A stretch of DNA of 64,000 nucleotides from Hyphomonadaceae bacterium (GCA_009773395.1 WRPI01000002.1:420413-484412); one strand, 5' to 3'; shown: positions 17,456 to 26,716, counted from the first letter of the stretch. Numbers and translations: made by a program. The notes: a model not told the origin generated them from the letters alone.

Positions 17456-19969
17456 ATGAATATATCTTCTAGGGCCTTGATGATTGGCCTTGGTCTTGCA
17501 ACTATTTCAACCGTTGCATTTTCGTCAACCGCATTTGCGCAAGCGGCGAGTGACGAAATCGTTGTTGTCACAGGCACGCGGGTTGCTGCGCGTTCAGCGC
17601 TTAATACCGCCGCGCCGATTGACGTTGTGTCGGCTGCTCAATTAAGCCAAAGCGGCACATCCGAGCTTAACCAAGCATTGGCACAAGCATTGCCGTCCTT
17701 GAACTTCCCGCGCCCTTCATTGGCAGACGGTTCGGACACAATTCGCCCGGCAACTTTGCGCGGTTTGGCGCCTGACCAGACTTTGGTTTTGGTTAATTCC
17801 AAGCGCCGCCATTCGGCTTCATTGGTAAACATCAATGGCACAGTCGGTCGTGGTTCGGCTGCGGTTGATATGAATACTATCCCAAGCGGCATCATTAAAG
17901 CTGTTGAAGTGTTGCGCGATGGCGCTTCTGCTCAATATGGTTCGGACGCAATTGCCGGCGTTATTAACGTTCGCTTGAAAGAAGAGAATTCAGGCGGTGG
18001 CGTTACATTTAGCTTTGGCGAAAATGCAACGACTGTAAGCACTTTGGTAGGTGCTACTCCTACCAACGCAACTTGGACGGTTGATGATAAAGCGAAATAT
18101 GATCGCAATGATGGCCAAAGAACAACTATTTCCGCTTGGGCTGGTATTCCTCTTGGTTCGGCTGGTTTCTTGACTGTAGCAGGTGAATACCTCAAGCAAG
18201 ACCACGGTGTTCGCACCGCGCCAGATTGGCGTCAACAATATGCTTTGCTTCAAAATGGCGCGTTCGACCCGCGCGAAGTCACTTTCAATCGTTATGATGC
18301 TTGGTATGGTGAGCCTGAAGTTCTTCAATTAACTTTGTTCGCTAATGCTGGCTACACATTGTCAGAATCGGCTGAACTTTATGGTTGGGCATCCGCGCAA
18401 AACCGCCAATCAGTTTCCCCAGGCTTCTTCCGCCGCGCATCGGATGCAAGAAACACCACGGCGATTTATCCTGATGGCTTCTTGCCAAAAATTGCACCTG
18501 AAGTTGATGATGTTTCTGGCGGTCTGGGCATGAAATGGAAAGCTGGTACTTGGGACATGGATCTGTCTTTAGTTGGTGGCTTTAACGCGATGGATTTCGT
18601 AATTCGTGACACCTTGAACCGCACTTATGGTGCTGCATCAAGAACTCAGTTTGATGCTGGTGGTTTTGATTATACTCAATTCGTAGCCAATCTTTCAGGT
18701 GTTCGCACCTATGAAATGGGCTTGGCCTCACCTTTGAACGTAGCAGTGGGTATCGAAGCTCGCCGAGAGAATTATTCAATTCACGCTGGTGATGTTGATA
18801 GTTGGGCAGACGGCGGTCAAGTTGCAGGCGGAGCACCAGGCGCGCAAGTGTTCCCAGGGTTCCGCCCAGCGAACGAAGTTAGCCCAAGCCGCACTTCATT
18901 TGCGGGTTATCTAGATTTAGAAGCCAATTTGTCGGACAATTTCTTGGTATCAGGCGCTATTCGCGCAGAAAGCTATGAAGATTTTGGCGAAACTGTAACT
19001 GGTAAATTATCGGCCCGTTGGGACATAAGCGATAATTTTGCACTTCGCGGTTCAGTTCAAAATGGCTTCCGTGCACCTTCACTACAACAAATTGGTTTTA
19101 CAACTACTTCGACCAATTTCATTGGTGGTGTGCCGTTTGATATTACAACTTTCACACCAAACAGTGCGGTTGCTCGTGCTTTGGGCGCAAAACCTCTTGA
19201 GCCGGAAGAATCAGTGAACTTTGCATTGGGTTCAGTAATTCGCATGGGTGCATTTAATGTGACCATCGATGGCTATCAGATTAACATTGATAACCGCATT
19301 GTTTTGTCGGAAAATCTAACGCAATCGCAAGTTCGCAGATTCCTAACTAACTCTGGCTTCCCGTCAATTGGTGGAGGTCGTTTCTTCATCAATGGTGTTG
19401 ATACAGAAACTAGGGGTGTGGACATTATTGCAAACTGGCGCACAGTTACTGACAATATTGGTCGCTTTAACTTCACATTTGGTGCCAATTTCAACGATAC
19501 CAAAGTTACACGCATTCCAGTTGTTGCAGCATTAAGCACTTTGCCGTTGGTAACAGGTGAAACCGCAATCGCAACTGATGGTTTGTTTGCTCGCGTAAAC
19601 AAATTGACTTTCGAACGTGGTCAGCCAAAAGATAAATTCAATTTCTCAACTGAATGGTCATTTAACCGGGTTGGTGCGACTTTCCGAGCCACTCGTTATG
19701 GCGAAGTTTTGGCACCCGGTACAACTGGTGTTGCTGGCACTACTGGTGCGGACTTGATTTTGGACCCTCGTATCTTACTTGATATTGAAGGTCGTTTCAA
19801 AGTAACTGAACGTATCAAAGTGGCAGTTGGCGCCGATAATTTCACCGACGAATATCCAACTCAAACACCAGCATTACTAAACGGCACTTCAAACACACCA
19901 TTCTCGAACTTGTCACCATTTGGTCGTTCGGGGCGGTATGTTTATGGCCGTGTAACTTATGAGTGGTAG
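17456..19969 (+). CDS. TonB-dependent outer-membrane receptor
   Basis: 837 residues from ATG 17456, preceded by AAGGGGA; upstream in-frame codons are leader sequence. Signal peptide to about residue 27 (VAFSSTAFAQA), then a TonB box DEIVVVTGTR. Plug domain follows: TAAPIDVVSAAQL, LRGLAPDQTLVLVNSKRR, VEVLRDGASAQYGSDAIAGVINV. The rest is a 22-strand barrel ending in an aromatic C-terminus (YVYGRVTYEW). The plug style matches receptors for siderophores, vitamins or plant-polymer oligosaccharides; no ligand can be named. It is likely transcribed alone, ending at a strong terminator (20087-20119). Confidence 0.92.
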   Translation: MNISSRALMIGLGLATISTVAFSSTAFAQAASDEIVVVTGTRVAARSALNTAAPIDVVSAAQLSQSGTSELNQALAQALPSLNFPRPSLADGSDTIRPATLRGLAPDQTLVLVNSKRRHSASLVNINGTVGRGSAAVDMNTIPSGIIKAVEVLRDGASAQYGSDAIAGVINVRLKEENSGGGVTFSFGENATTVSTLVGATPTNATWTVDDKAKYDRNDGQRTTISAWAGIPLGSAGFLTVAGEYLKQDHGVRTAPDWRQQYALLQNGAFDPREVTFNRYDAWYGEPEVLQLTLFANAGYTLSESAELYGWASAQNRQSVSPGFFRRASDARNTTAIYPDGFLPKIAPEVDDVSGGLGMKWKAGTWDMDLSLVGGFNAMDFVIRDTLNRTYGAASRTQFDAGGFDYTQFVANLSGVRTYEMGLASPLNVAVGIEARRENYSIHAGDVDSWADGGQVAGGAPGAQVFPGFRPANEVSPSRTSFAGYLDLEANLSDNFLVSGAIRAESYEDFGETVTGKLSARWDISDNFALRGSVQNGFRAPSLQQIGFTTTSTNFIGGVPFDITTFTPNSAVARALGAKPLEPEESVNFALGSVIRMGAFNVTIDGYQINIDNRIVLSENLTQSQVRRFLTNSGFPSIGGGRFFINGVDTETRGVDIIANWRTVTDNIGRFNFTFGANFNDTKVTRIPVVAALSTLPLVTGETAIATDGLFARVNKLTFERGQPKDKFNFSTEWSFNRVGATFRATRYGEVLAPGTTGVAGTTGADLILDPRILLDIEGRFKVTERIKVAVGADNFTDEYPTQTPALLNGTSNTPFSNLSPFGRSGRYVYGRVTYEW

Positions 19970-19987
19970 TTCGTACTAGGTTGGTTG

Positions 19988-20073
19988 TCATCCCCGAAAA
20001 TCCAAAGGATTTGTCGGGGATCTCCTTACCGACGAGACTCCCCGATATTTTTCATTGAAAAATTCGGGGATGG
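19988..20073. repeat. Tandem-hairpin repeat between convergent genes
   Basis: Two consecutive hairpins share the ends CCCCGA...TCGGGG. Stem 1 is ATCCCCGA..AATCC / GGATT..TCGGGGAT (19990-20021). Stem 2 is CCCCGA.ATTTTTC / GAAAAAT.TCGGGG (about 20040-20070). The CATCCCCG...GGGGATGGCAGG frame is typical of dispersed intergenic palindromes. Confidence 0.6.
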
Positions 20074-20086
20074 CAGGAAAACAAAA

Positions 20087-20119
20087 AAGGGCGGCATCAT
20101 TGGTGCCGCCCTTATTTCA
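20087..20119. terminator. Bidirectional rho-independent terminator
   Basis: AAGGGCGGCA (20087-20096), a 7-nt loop and TGCCGCCCTT (20104-20113), with an A-run on the left and ATTTCATT on the right. It serves the TonB receptor on plus and the crystallin-like gene on minus. Confidence 0.85.
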
Positions 20120-20137
20120 TTATATGTTCTTTGCTGG

Positions 20138-20749
20138 TTAGCGGCAAAGCACGTCTTCTAAACGTCCACCATAACTATTATTTCCGCCGAAATATAAAAC
20201 CCCACTGTGGCCTTGGCGACGACAGAAGTCATTGGCGCCATTTCGGTCATTGCGATAGCCATTGATTGTGCCGGGGTAAAATGTGCTGGCATTACCGCGT
20301 GAAGGCTGGCCAACATATTGCCCGCCGCCATAGCCACCGCCGCCATAACCACCACCGTAACCGCCGCCATAGCCGCCACCACCGCGCCCAACATAACGGA
20401 CTGCCGAAATTCTGCCACGGAAAGATTCTAAATTGGGAATTTGGGTGCTATATGTCCGGCAACGCACCGCATAATTATAATCAAGGCAAACTTCCCACTC
20501 TCCATTCGCAACTAATGAATGTGCCGCATCGTCAAAATTGATGCTCCGTAAATCGGGGTTGTCTTGGTTTATTATCCGACGCTCGCCAGTATAATTAAAA
20601 CCAGAATAAAGTTCCAAACTTGGGCCGCGACGCGAGCCGTGGCTTTCGGGTTGATAAACTTGGGCGCTAGACGGCGCCGCAGATATGGTTAGACTCGCCG
20701 CAAGCGCACCGATTGCCAATATGCTGCGGCCTTTTATTAAATTTTTCAT
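20138..20749 (-). CDS. Secreted beta/gamma-crystallin-like protein with Gly-rich linker
   Basis: 203 residues. Signal peptide to about residue 29 (SAAPSSAQ). Residues about 45-120 (LELYSGFNYTGERRIINQDN through GEWEVCLDYNYAVRCRTY to ISAVRYV) have the layout of a beta/gamma-crystallin or peptidase-inhibitor I36 domain, with strand pairs, the W-x-V-C core and conserved cysteines. A low-complexity GGGYGG repeat of about 25 residues follows, then a Cys-containing C-terminal segment (NDFCRRQGHSGVLYFGG ... LEDVLCR) that may form a second small domain. Probably periplasmic or secreted; calcium binding is possible but not shown. Transcribed alone, convergent with the TonB receptor. Confidence 0.7.
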   Translation of the reverse strand: MKNLIKGRSILAIGALAASLTISAAPSSAQVYQPESHGSRRGPSLELYSGFNYTGERRIINQDNPDLRSINFDDAAHSLVANGEWEVCLDYNYAVRCRTYSTQIPNLESFRGRISAVRYVGRGGGGYGGGYGGGYGGGGYGGGQYVGQPSRGNASTFYPGTINGYRNDRNGANDFCRRQGHSGVLYFGGNNSYGGRLEDVLCR

Positions 20750-20917
20750 AGCTAATGCTCCTGTGGTTGATTATGCCAAGTCTTGCACACGCATTATGAA
20801 CCATAAATGAGCAAAAAAGCAAATATTCGTTCATCGCTTAATTATTTTGGCTCTAGTTTGTGAATCCTTTGCTTGTGTCATTGGAACTTATGGGTTAATC
20901 GCCAATCCCTTGAATGT

Positions 20918-20994
20918 GCAGTGGTAGTTCAGTAGGTTAGAGCGCCAGTTTGTGGAGCTGGATGTCGGTGGTTCGAGCCCACCCCACTGTACCA
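20918..20994 (+). tRNA. tRNA-His(GTG), alphaproteobacterial type without G-1
   Basis: The anticodon stem CCAGT/GCTGG holds loop TTGTGGA, giving anticodon GTG. The acceptor stem is GCAGTGG/CCACTGT with a G1-U72 pair, discriminator A73 and encoded CCA. The base before position 1 is T, so the extra G-1 usual in tRNA-His cannot be templated, and C73 is absent. This matches the unusual tRNA-His of an alphaproteobacterial clade. D-arm TAGTTCAGTAGGTTAGAGC and T-loop TTCGAGC are normal. Confidence 0.97.
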
Positions 20995-21021
20995 TTCAAT
21001 TATCGCCTGAAAGGCCGCGTT

Positions 21022-22074
21022 TTGAGCCGCCAAAAAATTTCTATAATCGGCGCGGGTCCAATTGGCCTTTGTTGCGCATATTTTGCGCTTCTGGCCGATT
21101 ATGAAGTCGAAATCATTACGCTTCCATTCAATGACAACCCGAGATGCGCGGGCCTAAACGCGGGCGGGATGCTTGCACCAGCCTATGAATTTTTCGGCAA
21201 AGAAAGCGATGAATTTACAGATTTTGCACTAAGTTCGCGTGGCTTATGGGACGATTTGTCCGAGGCAATTGGCATTTCAATCAATCCTCTAAGCTACGCA
21301 GTAGCTAATAGTGCCGCGCAAACCCTACGCATCGAAGAAGTCTATTCAGTAGCGCGAAAACGAGGCTTTGAATGGTCTAGGCAAAAACCAACAGGGCTAG
21401 GGGAAGGCAAGAGCTGGCTTCACCTTGAAAGCGACGGCCTAATCGACCCAATATTGGCGCATCAAAAAGTCATGGAATATTTGGTGCAAAATAGCGTTAA
21501 AATCATTGAAGCCGAAGTGTTTGAAATTAATAATAGTACTTTGAAGACAAATATTGGCGAGTTAAATTGTGACGCGATAATAATTGCCGCTGGCATTGGC
21601 TCCATAGCATTTTGTGCTTCGATGCCTGAACTGGCGGCACTAATTGCGGTGCGCGGGCAATTGGTAGAATTAGATGCACCTAGCCCGGTTTCTGGCGCTT
21701 TGCGAATGGGATCGGCCTATATTTTGGCGCGTGGTGACAAGACAATTATTGGCGCAACAATGGGACGCGGCGATGAAGATTGGCGTGCGCGTCTAAACGA
21801 CAACAAAACGCTGCTTAGTTCACCGCACGAGCTTCCAATGGGTCTTAAAGACGCCCAAATTTCCAATGTTTATTGCGGGATAAGGCCAGGGTCTTTGGAC
21901 GATATACCAATAGTTGGCATGAGTTCTATAAAGGGGGTTTTTCTTGCTTGTGGTGCATATCGCAATGGTTGGTTATTGGCGCCAAAAATCGCTGAAGATT
22001 TGATTCATTTGATAAAAACTGGTGAAAACAAATTTCCGAAATCCTTCGCACCGGACCGCTTTGGAAAACGCTAA
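21022..22074 (+). CDS. thiO: FAD-dependent oxidoreductase, probable glycine oxidase ThiO
   Basis: 350 residues from TTG 21022, with GAAAGG 8 nt upstream; an ATG further upstream would lie inside tRNA-His. Member of the D-amino-acid oxidase family. The Rossmann motif IIGAGPIGLCCAYFALL opens the protein, LNAGGMLAPAYE is the ThiO-type substrate-side loop, and CGIRPGSLDDIPIVG plus GAYRNGWLLAPKIAE close the FAD site. ThiO oxidises glycine to dehydroglycine for the thiazole of thiamine. thiS and thiG are in this window but 36 kb away, so the assignment rests on sequence alone; another DAO-type oxidase remains possible. Confidence 0.7.
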   Translation: MSRQKISIIGAGPIGLCCAYFALLADYEVEIITLPFNDNPRCAGLNAGGMLAPAYEFFGKESDEFTDFALSSRGLWDDLSEAIGISINPLSYAVANSAAQTLRIEEVYSVARKRGFEWSRQKPTGLGEGKSWLHLESDGLIDPILAHQKVMEYLVQNSVKIIEAEVFEINNSTLKTNIGELNCDAIIIAAGIGSIAFCASMPELAALIAVRGQLVELDAPSPVSGALRMGSAYILARGDKTIIGATMGRGDEDWRARLNDNKTLLSSPHELPMGLKDAQISNVYCGIRPGSLDDIPIVGMSSIKGVFLACGAYRNGWLLAPKIAEDLIHLIKTGENKFPKSFAPDRFGKR

Positions 22075-22118
22075 CCCCAAATTAACCATAAAAATAGTAA
22101 AACCGCCACTCATTCAGA

Positions 22119-23081
22119 ATGTTTGGCGATAATATGACACCAGAAGCAATCGGCGCATCACCAGTTCGGCAGGCAATTGCCAATGCTTCAAGCGCCACTG
22201 GAGCGGATTTTAATTTTTTATTGGCAACTGCGGTTCGCGAAAGCTCGCTTAACCCGCGCGCTGAAGCAAGGACTTCATCGGCTACTGGGCTATTCCAATT
22301 TCTGGACGCGACTTGGTTAAATACCCTCAAACGGCATGGCGCGAAGCATGGTCTTGCCGCCGAAGCCAATATGATAAGCACTTCGTCGGACGGCATTGCA
22401 TATGTCGAAAATCCGGCCCTAAGGCGCAGGCTTTTAGATTTGCGCTATGACCCTGAAGTTTCCGCGCGAATGGCGGCGGAATTTTCCAATGATAACGCTG
22501 AATTTATTCGCGCAAGAACTGGCCAAGAACCGCAATCTGGCGATTTATATGCGGCACATTTTTTGGGGGCAGGCGGGGCATCGGAGTTGATTAATGCTGC
22601 GCGCAATCAACCATGGGCACGCGCGGCGGATTTATTCCCAGCCGCAGCTTCGGCAAATCGCAATGTGTTTTATGAAAGAGGACGGGCAAAATCTGTCATC
22701 GAAGTGCTTGAAGGGCTTCGTGCTACCACAGGGCGCGAGCCGCCACAAATAAGTGACCGCGAATTGGCATTTGCCAATAATACCATGCCCAATAATATGG
22801 GAATGCCGCAAATATGGCTGTCGAGCATGAACCAATCCATGAATATGCAGACGCTTGGCCTCCTAAATAATGGCGCACAAAATGGCCCGCAAGGCCTGAT
22901 GCAAGACTCCAATTTCTTGGCGCAAATTTACCAGCAGGCCGATGATGCCAACCAAGCCCAAGCCATGGAAGCCGCGACCAGCGCATTTAGCACAGGATCA
23001 ATTGCCCAAGCACTATCGCCCAATGAGGATAACCAATCGAGTTTCAATGGTGGCGTAGGGCAGTTGCGCGGATTACGTTAG
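22119..23081 (+). CDS. Lytic transglycosylase (SLT) domain protein
   Basis: 320 residues. The N-terminal half is a soluble lytic transglycosylase domain: FLLATAVRESSLNPRAEA holds the catalytic Glu in the ES motif, followed by SSATGLFQFLDATW and later GDLYAAHFLGAGGASELI. No clear signal peptide is present, as in alphaproteobacterial SLT proteins exported by flagellar or other secretion systems. The C-terminal 130 residues are Asn/Gln/Met-rich and probably disordered. Start ATG 22119. Its 3' end overlaps the convergent gene at 23073 by 9 bp. A role in making gaps in peptidoglycan is likely. Confidence 0.82.
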   Translation: MFGDNMTPEAIGASPVRQAIANASSATGADFNFLLATAVRESSLNPRAEARTSSATGLFQFLDATWLNTLKRHGAKHGLAAEANMISTSSDGIAYVENPALRRRLLDLRYDPEVSARMAAEFSNDNAEFIRARTGQEPQSGDLYAAHFLGAGGASELINAARNQPWARAADLFPAAASANRNVFYERGRAKSVIEVLEGLRATTGREPPQISDRELAFANNTMPNNMGMPQIWLSSMNQSMNMQTLGLLNNGAQNGPQGLMQDSNFLAQIYQQADDANQAQAMEAATSAFSTGSIAQALSPNEDNQSSFNGGVGQLRGLR

Positions 23082-23966
23082 GCTAAGAATCCAGCCTTCC
23101 TCGGATTGGATGATTTCCAATTCTTCGCTGCTGCGAGTTTTATCAATCGCAAAACACGCGCCTAATTTTCGATTTTCATCGAGTTTTGCAAAATGCTCGG
23201 CAATGGCTCGCACCTGTGCCAAATCCTTGGTTTCGCCATTTGCGGGTTTGGCCTTTTGCAAAGAAGGATAGATTTCGACGATTACAATATTGGTATTGTC
23301 AAAATTTTCCTCAGGAGTTTTCGCAAAATCATATTGAAACGGCCAAATTTTGGCATTCTCGAAACCCACGAGTATTTTTGCGACATAAGGAATCCCCATG
23401 AGGCTTTGCGAACCGACTGAACCCGGAGCATATAATTTCCAAATCGAGCTGGCAGTTTTGGCAGCGATTTCAGTCAAGCGGTGTTCGGGCAGGCCGCCTT
23501 CAACATGGGCAATGGTCTTTTTTGGTTGCAAGTTTTTTTGCACGAATTTTGGCGGACACGACCAAAATGGAAATGGCCCGCCCGAGATTTTGAAATTGAT
23601 ATTGCCCGCAACTTGGAAGCGGTTATTGTCATTGTCAGGCTTATCGTGGATTTCCTTCGACAAATAAGCGTGCATTGCTTGCCAAGGCGCACCTTGCAGT
23701 TTCAAAGCTGCTGCGGTGCCATGCGGAAATCCCAAACAAAAATCGAAACCAATTAGGGTTTTGTCGCCGCGCTTATTAAATGATGCCAAAAGCTCATGGA
23801 TTTGCTGATAGGCAAGCAGGCGGGTTGGCGGATTATAACTTTCAAAACGCAATTGCAGGCGAACGTCACGCCGCAAAACGCCAATCCAAATAGAATCGCT
23901 GCCAGTGTTGCGCTTTGACGACGCCGACCAGTCAACCATAATATAATTGTCAAAAAACCTGCTCAT
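23073..23966 (-). CDS. Uncharacterised protein, DUF429-like RNase H fold suspected
   Basis: 297 residues, cytoplasmic, no signal or membrane segment. The start FFDNYIMVDWSASSKRNTGSDSIWIG has an Asp-bearing first strand; TLIGFDFCLGFPHGTAAAL and NIVIVEIYPSL carry further acidic strand ends. This spacing of acids (VDWSA, GFDF, EIYP) recalls DUF429-type RNase H-like proteins. The C-terminal part (FAIDKTRSSEELEIIQSEEGWILSL) also has acids typical of the last motif. I do not know a function. It overlaps the transglycosylase end by 9 bp and starts 3 bp before the MDR stop, so it probably follows that gene in one transcript. Confidence 0.5.
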   Translation of the reverse strand: MSRFFDNYIMVDWSASSKRNTGSDSIWIGVLRRDVRLQLRFESYNPPTRLLAYQQIHELLASFNKRGDKTLIGFDFCLGFPHGTAAALKLQGAPWQAMHAYLSKEIHDKPDNDNNRFQVAGNINFKISGGPFPFWSCPPKFVQKNLQPKKTIAHVEGGLPEHRLTEIAAKTASSIWKLYAPGSVGSQSLMGIPYVAKILVGFENAKIWPFQYDFAKTPEENFDNTNIVIVEIYPSLQKAKPANGETKDLAQVRAIAEHFAKLDENRKLGACFAIDKTRSSEELEIIQSEEGWILSLT

Positions 23967-23969
23967 AAA

Positions 23970-24977
23970 CTATCCCAATTTCACCAGCATTTTACCCATA
24001 TTCGCGCCAGTGAAAAGACCAAGGAATGCATCGGGAGCATTTTCAATGCCCTCTTTTACGGTTTCTTCCCACTTGATTTTGCCTTCTCTAATCCAGCCGC
24101 CAACGTCGGCAATAAATTGGTTTTGCATATGTTGATATTGAACAACAATGAAGCCCTTCAAAGTCAAGCTTTTACCAACAATATAAATCAAATTCTTAGG
24201 GCCATCGGATTGTCCAGTTTCATTATAGCGGCTTATCATCCCGCATTCGGCGAACCGCGCGCCGCCATTTGCAACTTCGAGCGCCGCTTCGAGGTGGCTA
24301 CCCCCGACATTATCAAAATAAATATCAATGCCTTTTGGCGCGGCATCTTTTAGGCTTTGGGTCAAATCCTTTGTGGTTTTGTAATTGATATAGGCATCAA
24401 CACCAAGCGATTTTAGCCATTCGCCTTTTTCATCACTGCCAACCGAGCCAACCACTGCGCAGCCCTTAATTTTGGCGATTTGGCATACCATTGAACCAAC
24501 TGCGCCCGCCGCGCCCGAAACAAAAACCGTTTCGCCTGCTTTGGGCTTGCCAATGTCCAAAAATCCGCCATATGCGGTGAGGCCGGGCATTCCAAGCGGT
24601 CCAAGAAATGCGGTCAACGGCAAGCCATGCGCGTCAATTTTCGTGAACATGGCGGCGGGGCCAGTTATGGCTTCGCGCCAGCCCATCATATGCAGCACAA
24701 TATCGCCAGCCTTAAAGCCATCATCGCCGCTTGAGACCACCTCCCCAACCGCGTGGCCTTGTAGTGCTTCGCCGAGCGCAAATGGCGGAACATATGATTT
24801 AACGTCATTCATTCGTCCGCGCATATAGGGATCGACACTCATATAAAGGTTTTTTACTTGCACCATGCCTTTTGTCGCCTCGGCGGCAATTGCGGTGCCA
24901 AGTTCAAAATTATCATGAGTTGGCATTCCGCTTGGACGCGATTTAAGGCGGATTTCTTTTGAGACAATATCTGGCAT
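23970..24977 (-). CDS. Zinc-independent medium-chain NADP-dependent oxidoreductase
   Basis: 335 residues from ATG 24977, chosen because AGAGGAAG precedes it. Member of the leukotriene B4 dehydrogenase/CurA/YncB group of MDR enzymes, which reduce enones and 2-alkenals with NADPH. Signatures: YMSVDPYMRGRMND at the N-terminus, VFVSGAAGAVGSMVCQIAKIKG as nucleotide-binding loop, IDIYFDNVGGSHLEAAL, and MISRYNETGQSDGPKNL. The catalytic zinc ligands of alcohol dehydrogenases are absent, as usual here. Divergent from nadE, with a 69 bp shared promoter region. Confidence 0.9.
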   Translation of the reverse strand: MPDIVSKEIRLKSRPSGMPTHDNFELGTAIAAEATKGMVQVKNLYMSVDPYMRGRMNDVKSYVPPFALGEALQGHAVGEVVSSGDDGFKAGDIVLHMMGWREAITGPAAMFTKIDAHGLPLTAFLGPLGMPGLTAYGGFLDIGKPKAGETVFVSGAAGAVGSMVCQIAKIKGCAVVGSVGSDEKGEWLKSLGVDAYINYKTTKDLTQSLKDAAPKGIDIYFDNVGGSHLEAALEVANGGARFAECGMISRYNETGQSDGPKNLIYIVGKSLTLKGFIVVQYQHMQNQFIADVGGWIREGKIKWEETVKEGIENAPDAFLGLFTGANMGKMLVKLG

Positions 24978-25046
24978 TTCTTCCTCTTTCATGTTTTGAT
25001 TAATCGTGGCATTGTCGGTGATTATGAGATTGGAAACAAGTAAAAT

Positions 25047-26711
25047 ATGAGTTCTGCTGTCAATAAAATAAGAATAATGTCGGTTGCTGAAAATCCAATT
25101 GTTGGCGACATTGATGGTAATCTGGAATTGGCGCGGGCACGCATTCGCGAGGCCGAGGCGCAATCGGTTGATATTATTTTGTTTTCCGAGCTGTTTATTA
25201 TTGGCTATCCGCCCGAAGATTTGGTGTTGAAACCAGCCGCAGTTTTGGATTGCCGCTGTGCAATTGAAGCATTGGCAAAAGAGTTCAAAGGTGGGCCATT
25301 GATTTTGATTGGAACGCCGTGGCGTGAAAATGATAAATTATACAATGCAATGGCAGCACTTCTTAATGGCAAAATTGAACTTAGATTCAAGCATGAGCTA
25401 CCCAATTATGACGTGTTTGATGAAAAACGGGTTTTTCAATCGGGCGAAAATGCGCTGCCATTTGAATTTCGCGGGACAAAAATTGGCCTTCCGATTTGCG
25501 AAGACATTTGGCTTGAACCAACTTGCCGCAAATTATGCGAAAATGGCGCGCAAATATTATTGGTTGCCAATGGCTCACCCTATCGGCGCGGTGCAGCAGC
25601 CAAACGGCGAGAACTTGCGAAATGGCGGGTCGGGGACAATAAAGTCCCGCTTTTATACCTGAATCAATTTGGCGGCCAAGATGAGCTTTGTTTTGACGGC
25701 GGAGCATTTGTTGCGACAAATGATGGCATGATTCATGAACATATTGCGCATTTTGAAGCAGGAATAGGCATAAGCGATTGGAAAATTGCGGCCGGCAAAT
25801 GGCAGTTGCAAAATGCATCGAGCGCTAATCTTCTGTCGCCACTTGAGCAAGACTATAGCGCAGCAGTAATTGCGCTTCGAGACTATGTGAACAAAAACAA
25901 ATTCCCCGGGGTTTTATTGGGGCTATCGGGCGGCATTGATAGTGCGATTTCGACGGCAATGGCGGTTGATGCGTTGGGGGCAGAGCGCGTAATTTGCGTC
26001 ATGATGCCATCGAAATTTACAGGCAGCGAAAGCCTCACTGACGCCAAAAATTGCGCCGAAGCGCTTGGTGTGCGTTATGAAATTATCTCAATCGAAGGCG
26101 CTGTTGCGGCGTTTGAAAGCGTGCTTGCGCCGCAGTTTGCAGGCCGCGCGCGTGACACTACCGAAGAAAATATCCAAAGCCGTGCCCGTGCCGTTATCCT
26201 TATGGCATTATCAAACAAACTCGGCCATATGGTGCTAACCACTGGCAATAAAAGCGAAATGGCAGTGGGTTATGCCACGCTTTATGGCGATATGTGCGGT
26301 GGTTATAATTGCCTAAAGGACTTTTACAAAACCGACGTTTTCGCGCTAACCAAATGGCGCAATGAAAATAAACCGCGCATTGGCCTTGGGCCAAGCGGCG
26401 TGGTTGTGCCGCAAAATATTATCACAAAACCACCCAGCGCCGAACTGCGCGAAAACCAAAAAGACCAAGATAGCTTGCCGCCCTATGATGCCCTCGATGA
26501 TATGCTTTATGCTTTGGTCGAATTGGAAGAAGAAATTGAGGACGTTATCGCGCGCGGTCATGCGCCCGAAACTGTGCGCCGCATCCAACATTTACTTTAT
26601 TTAGCCGAATACAAACGCCGCCAAGCCCCACCTGGCGTAAAAATCGGCCCTAAGAATTTTGGTCGGGATCGACGCTATCCGATTACGAATCGGTATCTGG
26701 ATAGGGAATAA
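25047..26711 (+). CDS. nadE: Glutamine-dependent NAD+ synthetase
   Basis: 554 residues. Final step of NAD synthesis, amidation of deamido-NAD. The N-terminal nitrilase-fold glutaminase has the triad Glu48 (FSELF), Lys115 (FKHELPNY) and Cys151 (LPICEDIW). The C-terminal synthetase domain carries the PP-loop LGLSGGIDSAIS near residue 293, TTGNKSEMAVGYATLYGDMCGG, and the terminal KIGPKNFGRDRRYPITNRY. Length is normal for the glutamine-dependent form. A signal peptidase homologue begins 5 bp downstream and is probably cotranscribed. Confidence 0.96.
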   Translation: MSSAVNKIRIMSVAENPIVGDIDGNLELARARIREAEAQSVDIILFSELFIIGYPPEDLVLKPAAVLDCRCAIEALAKEFKGGPLILIGTPWRENDKLYNAMAALLNGKIELRFKHELPNYDVFDEKRVFQSGENALPFEFRGTKIGLPICEDIWLEPTCRKLCENGAQILLVANGSPYRRGAAAKRRELAKWRVGDNKVPLLYLNQFGGQDELCFDGGAFVATNDGMIHEHIAHFEAGIGISDWKIAAGKWQLQNASSANLLSPLEQDYSAAVIALRDYVNKNKFPGVLLGLSGGIDSAISTAMAVDALGAERVICVMMPSKFTGSESLTDAKNCAEALGVRYEIISIEGAVAAFESVLAPQFAGRARDTTEENIQSRARAVILMALSNKLGHMVLTTGNKSEMAVGYATLYGDMCGGYNCLKDFYKTDVFALTKWRNENKPRIGLGPSGVVVPQNIITKPPSAELRENQKDQDSLPPYDALDDMLYALVELEEEIEDVIARGHAPETVRRIQHLLYLAEYKRRQAPPGVKIGPKNFGRDRRYPITNRYLDRE

Positions 26712-26716
26712 GGGAA

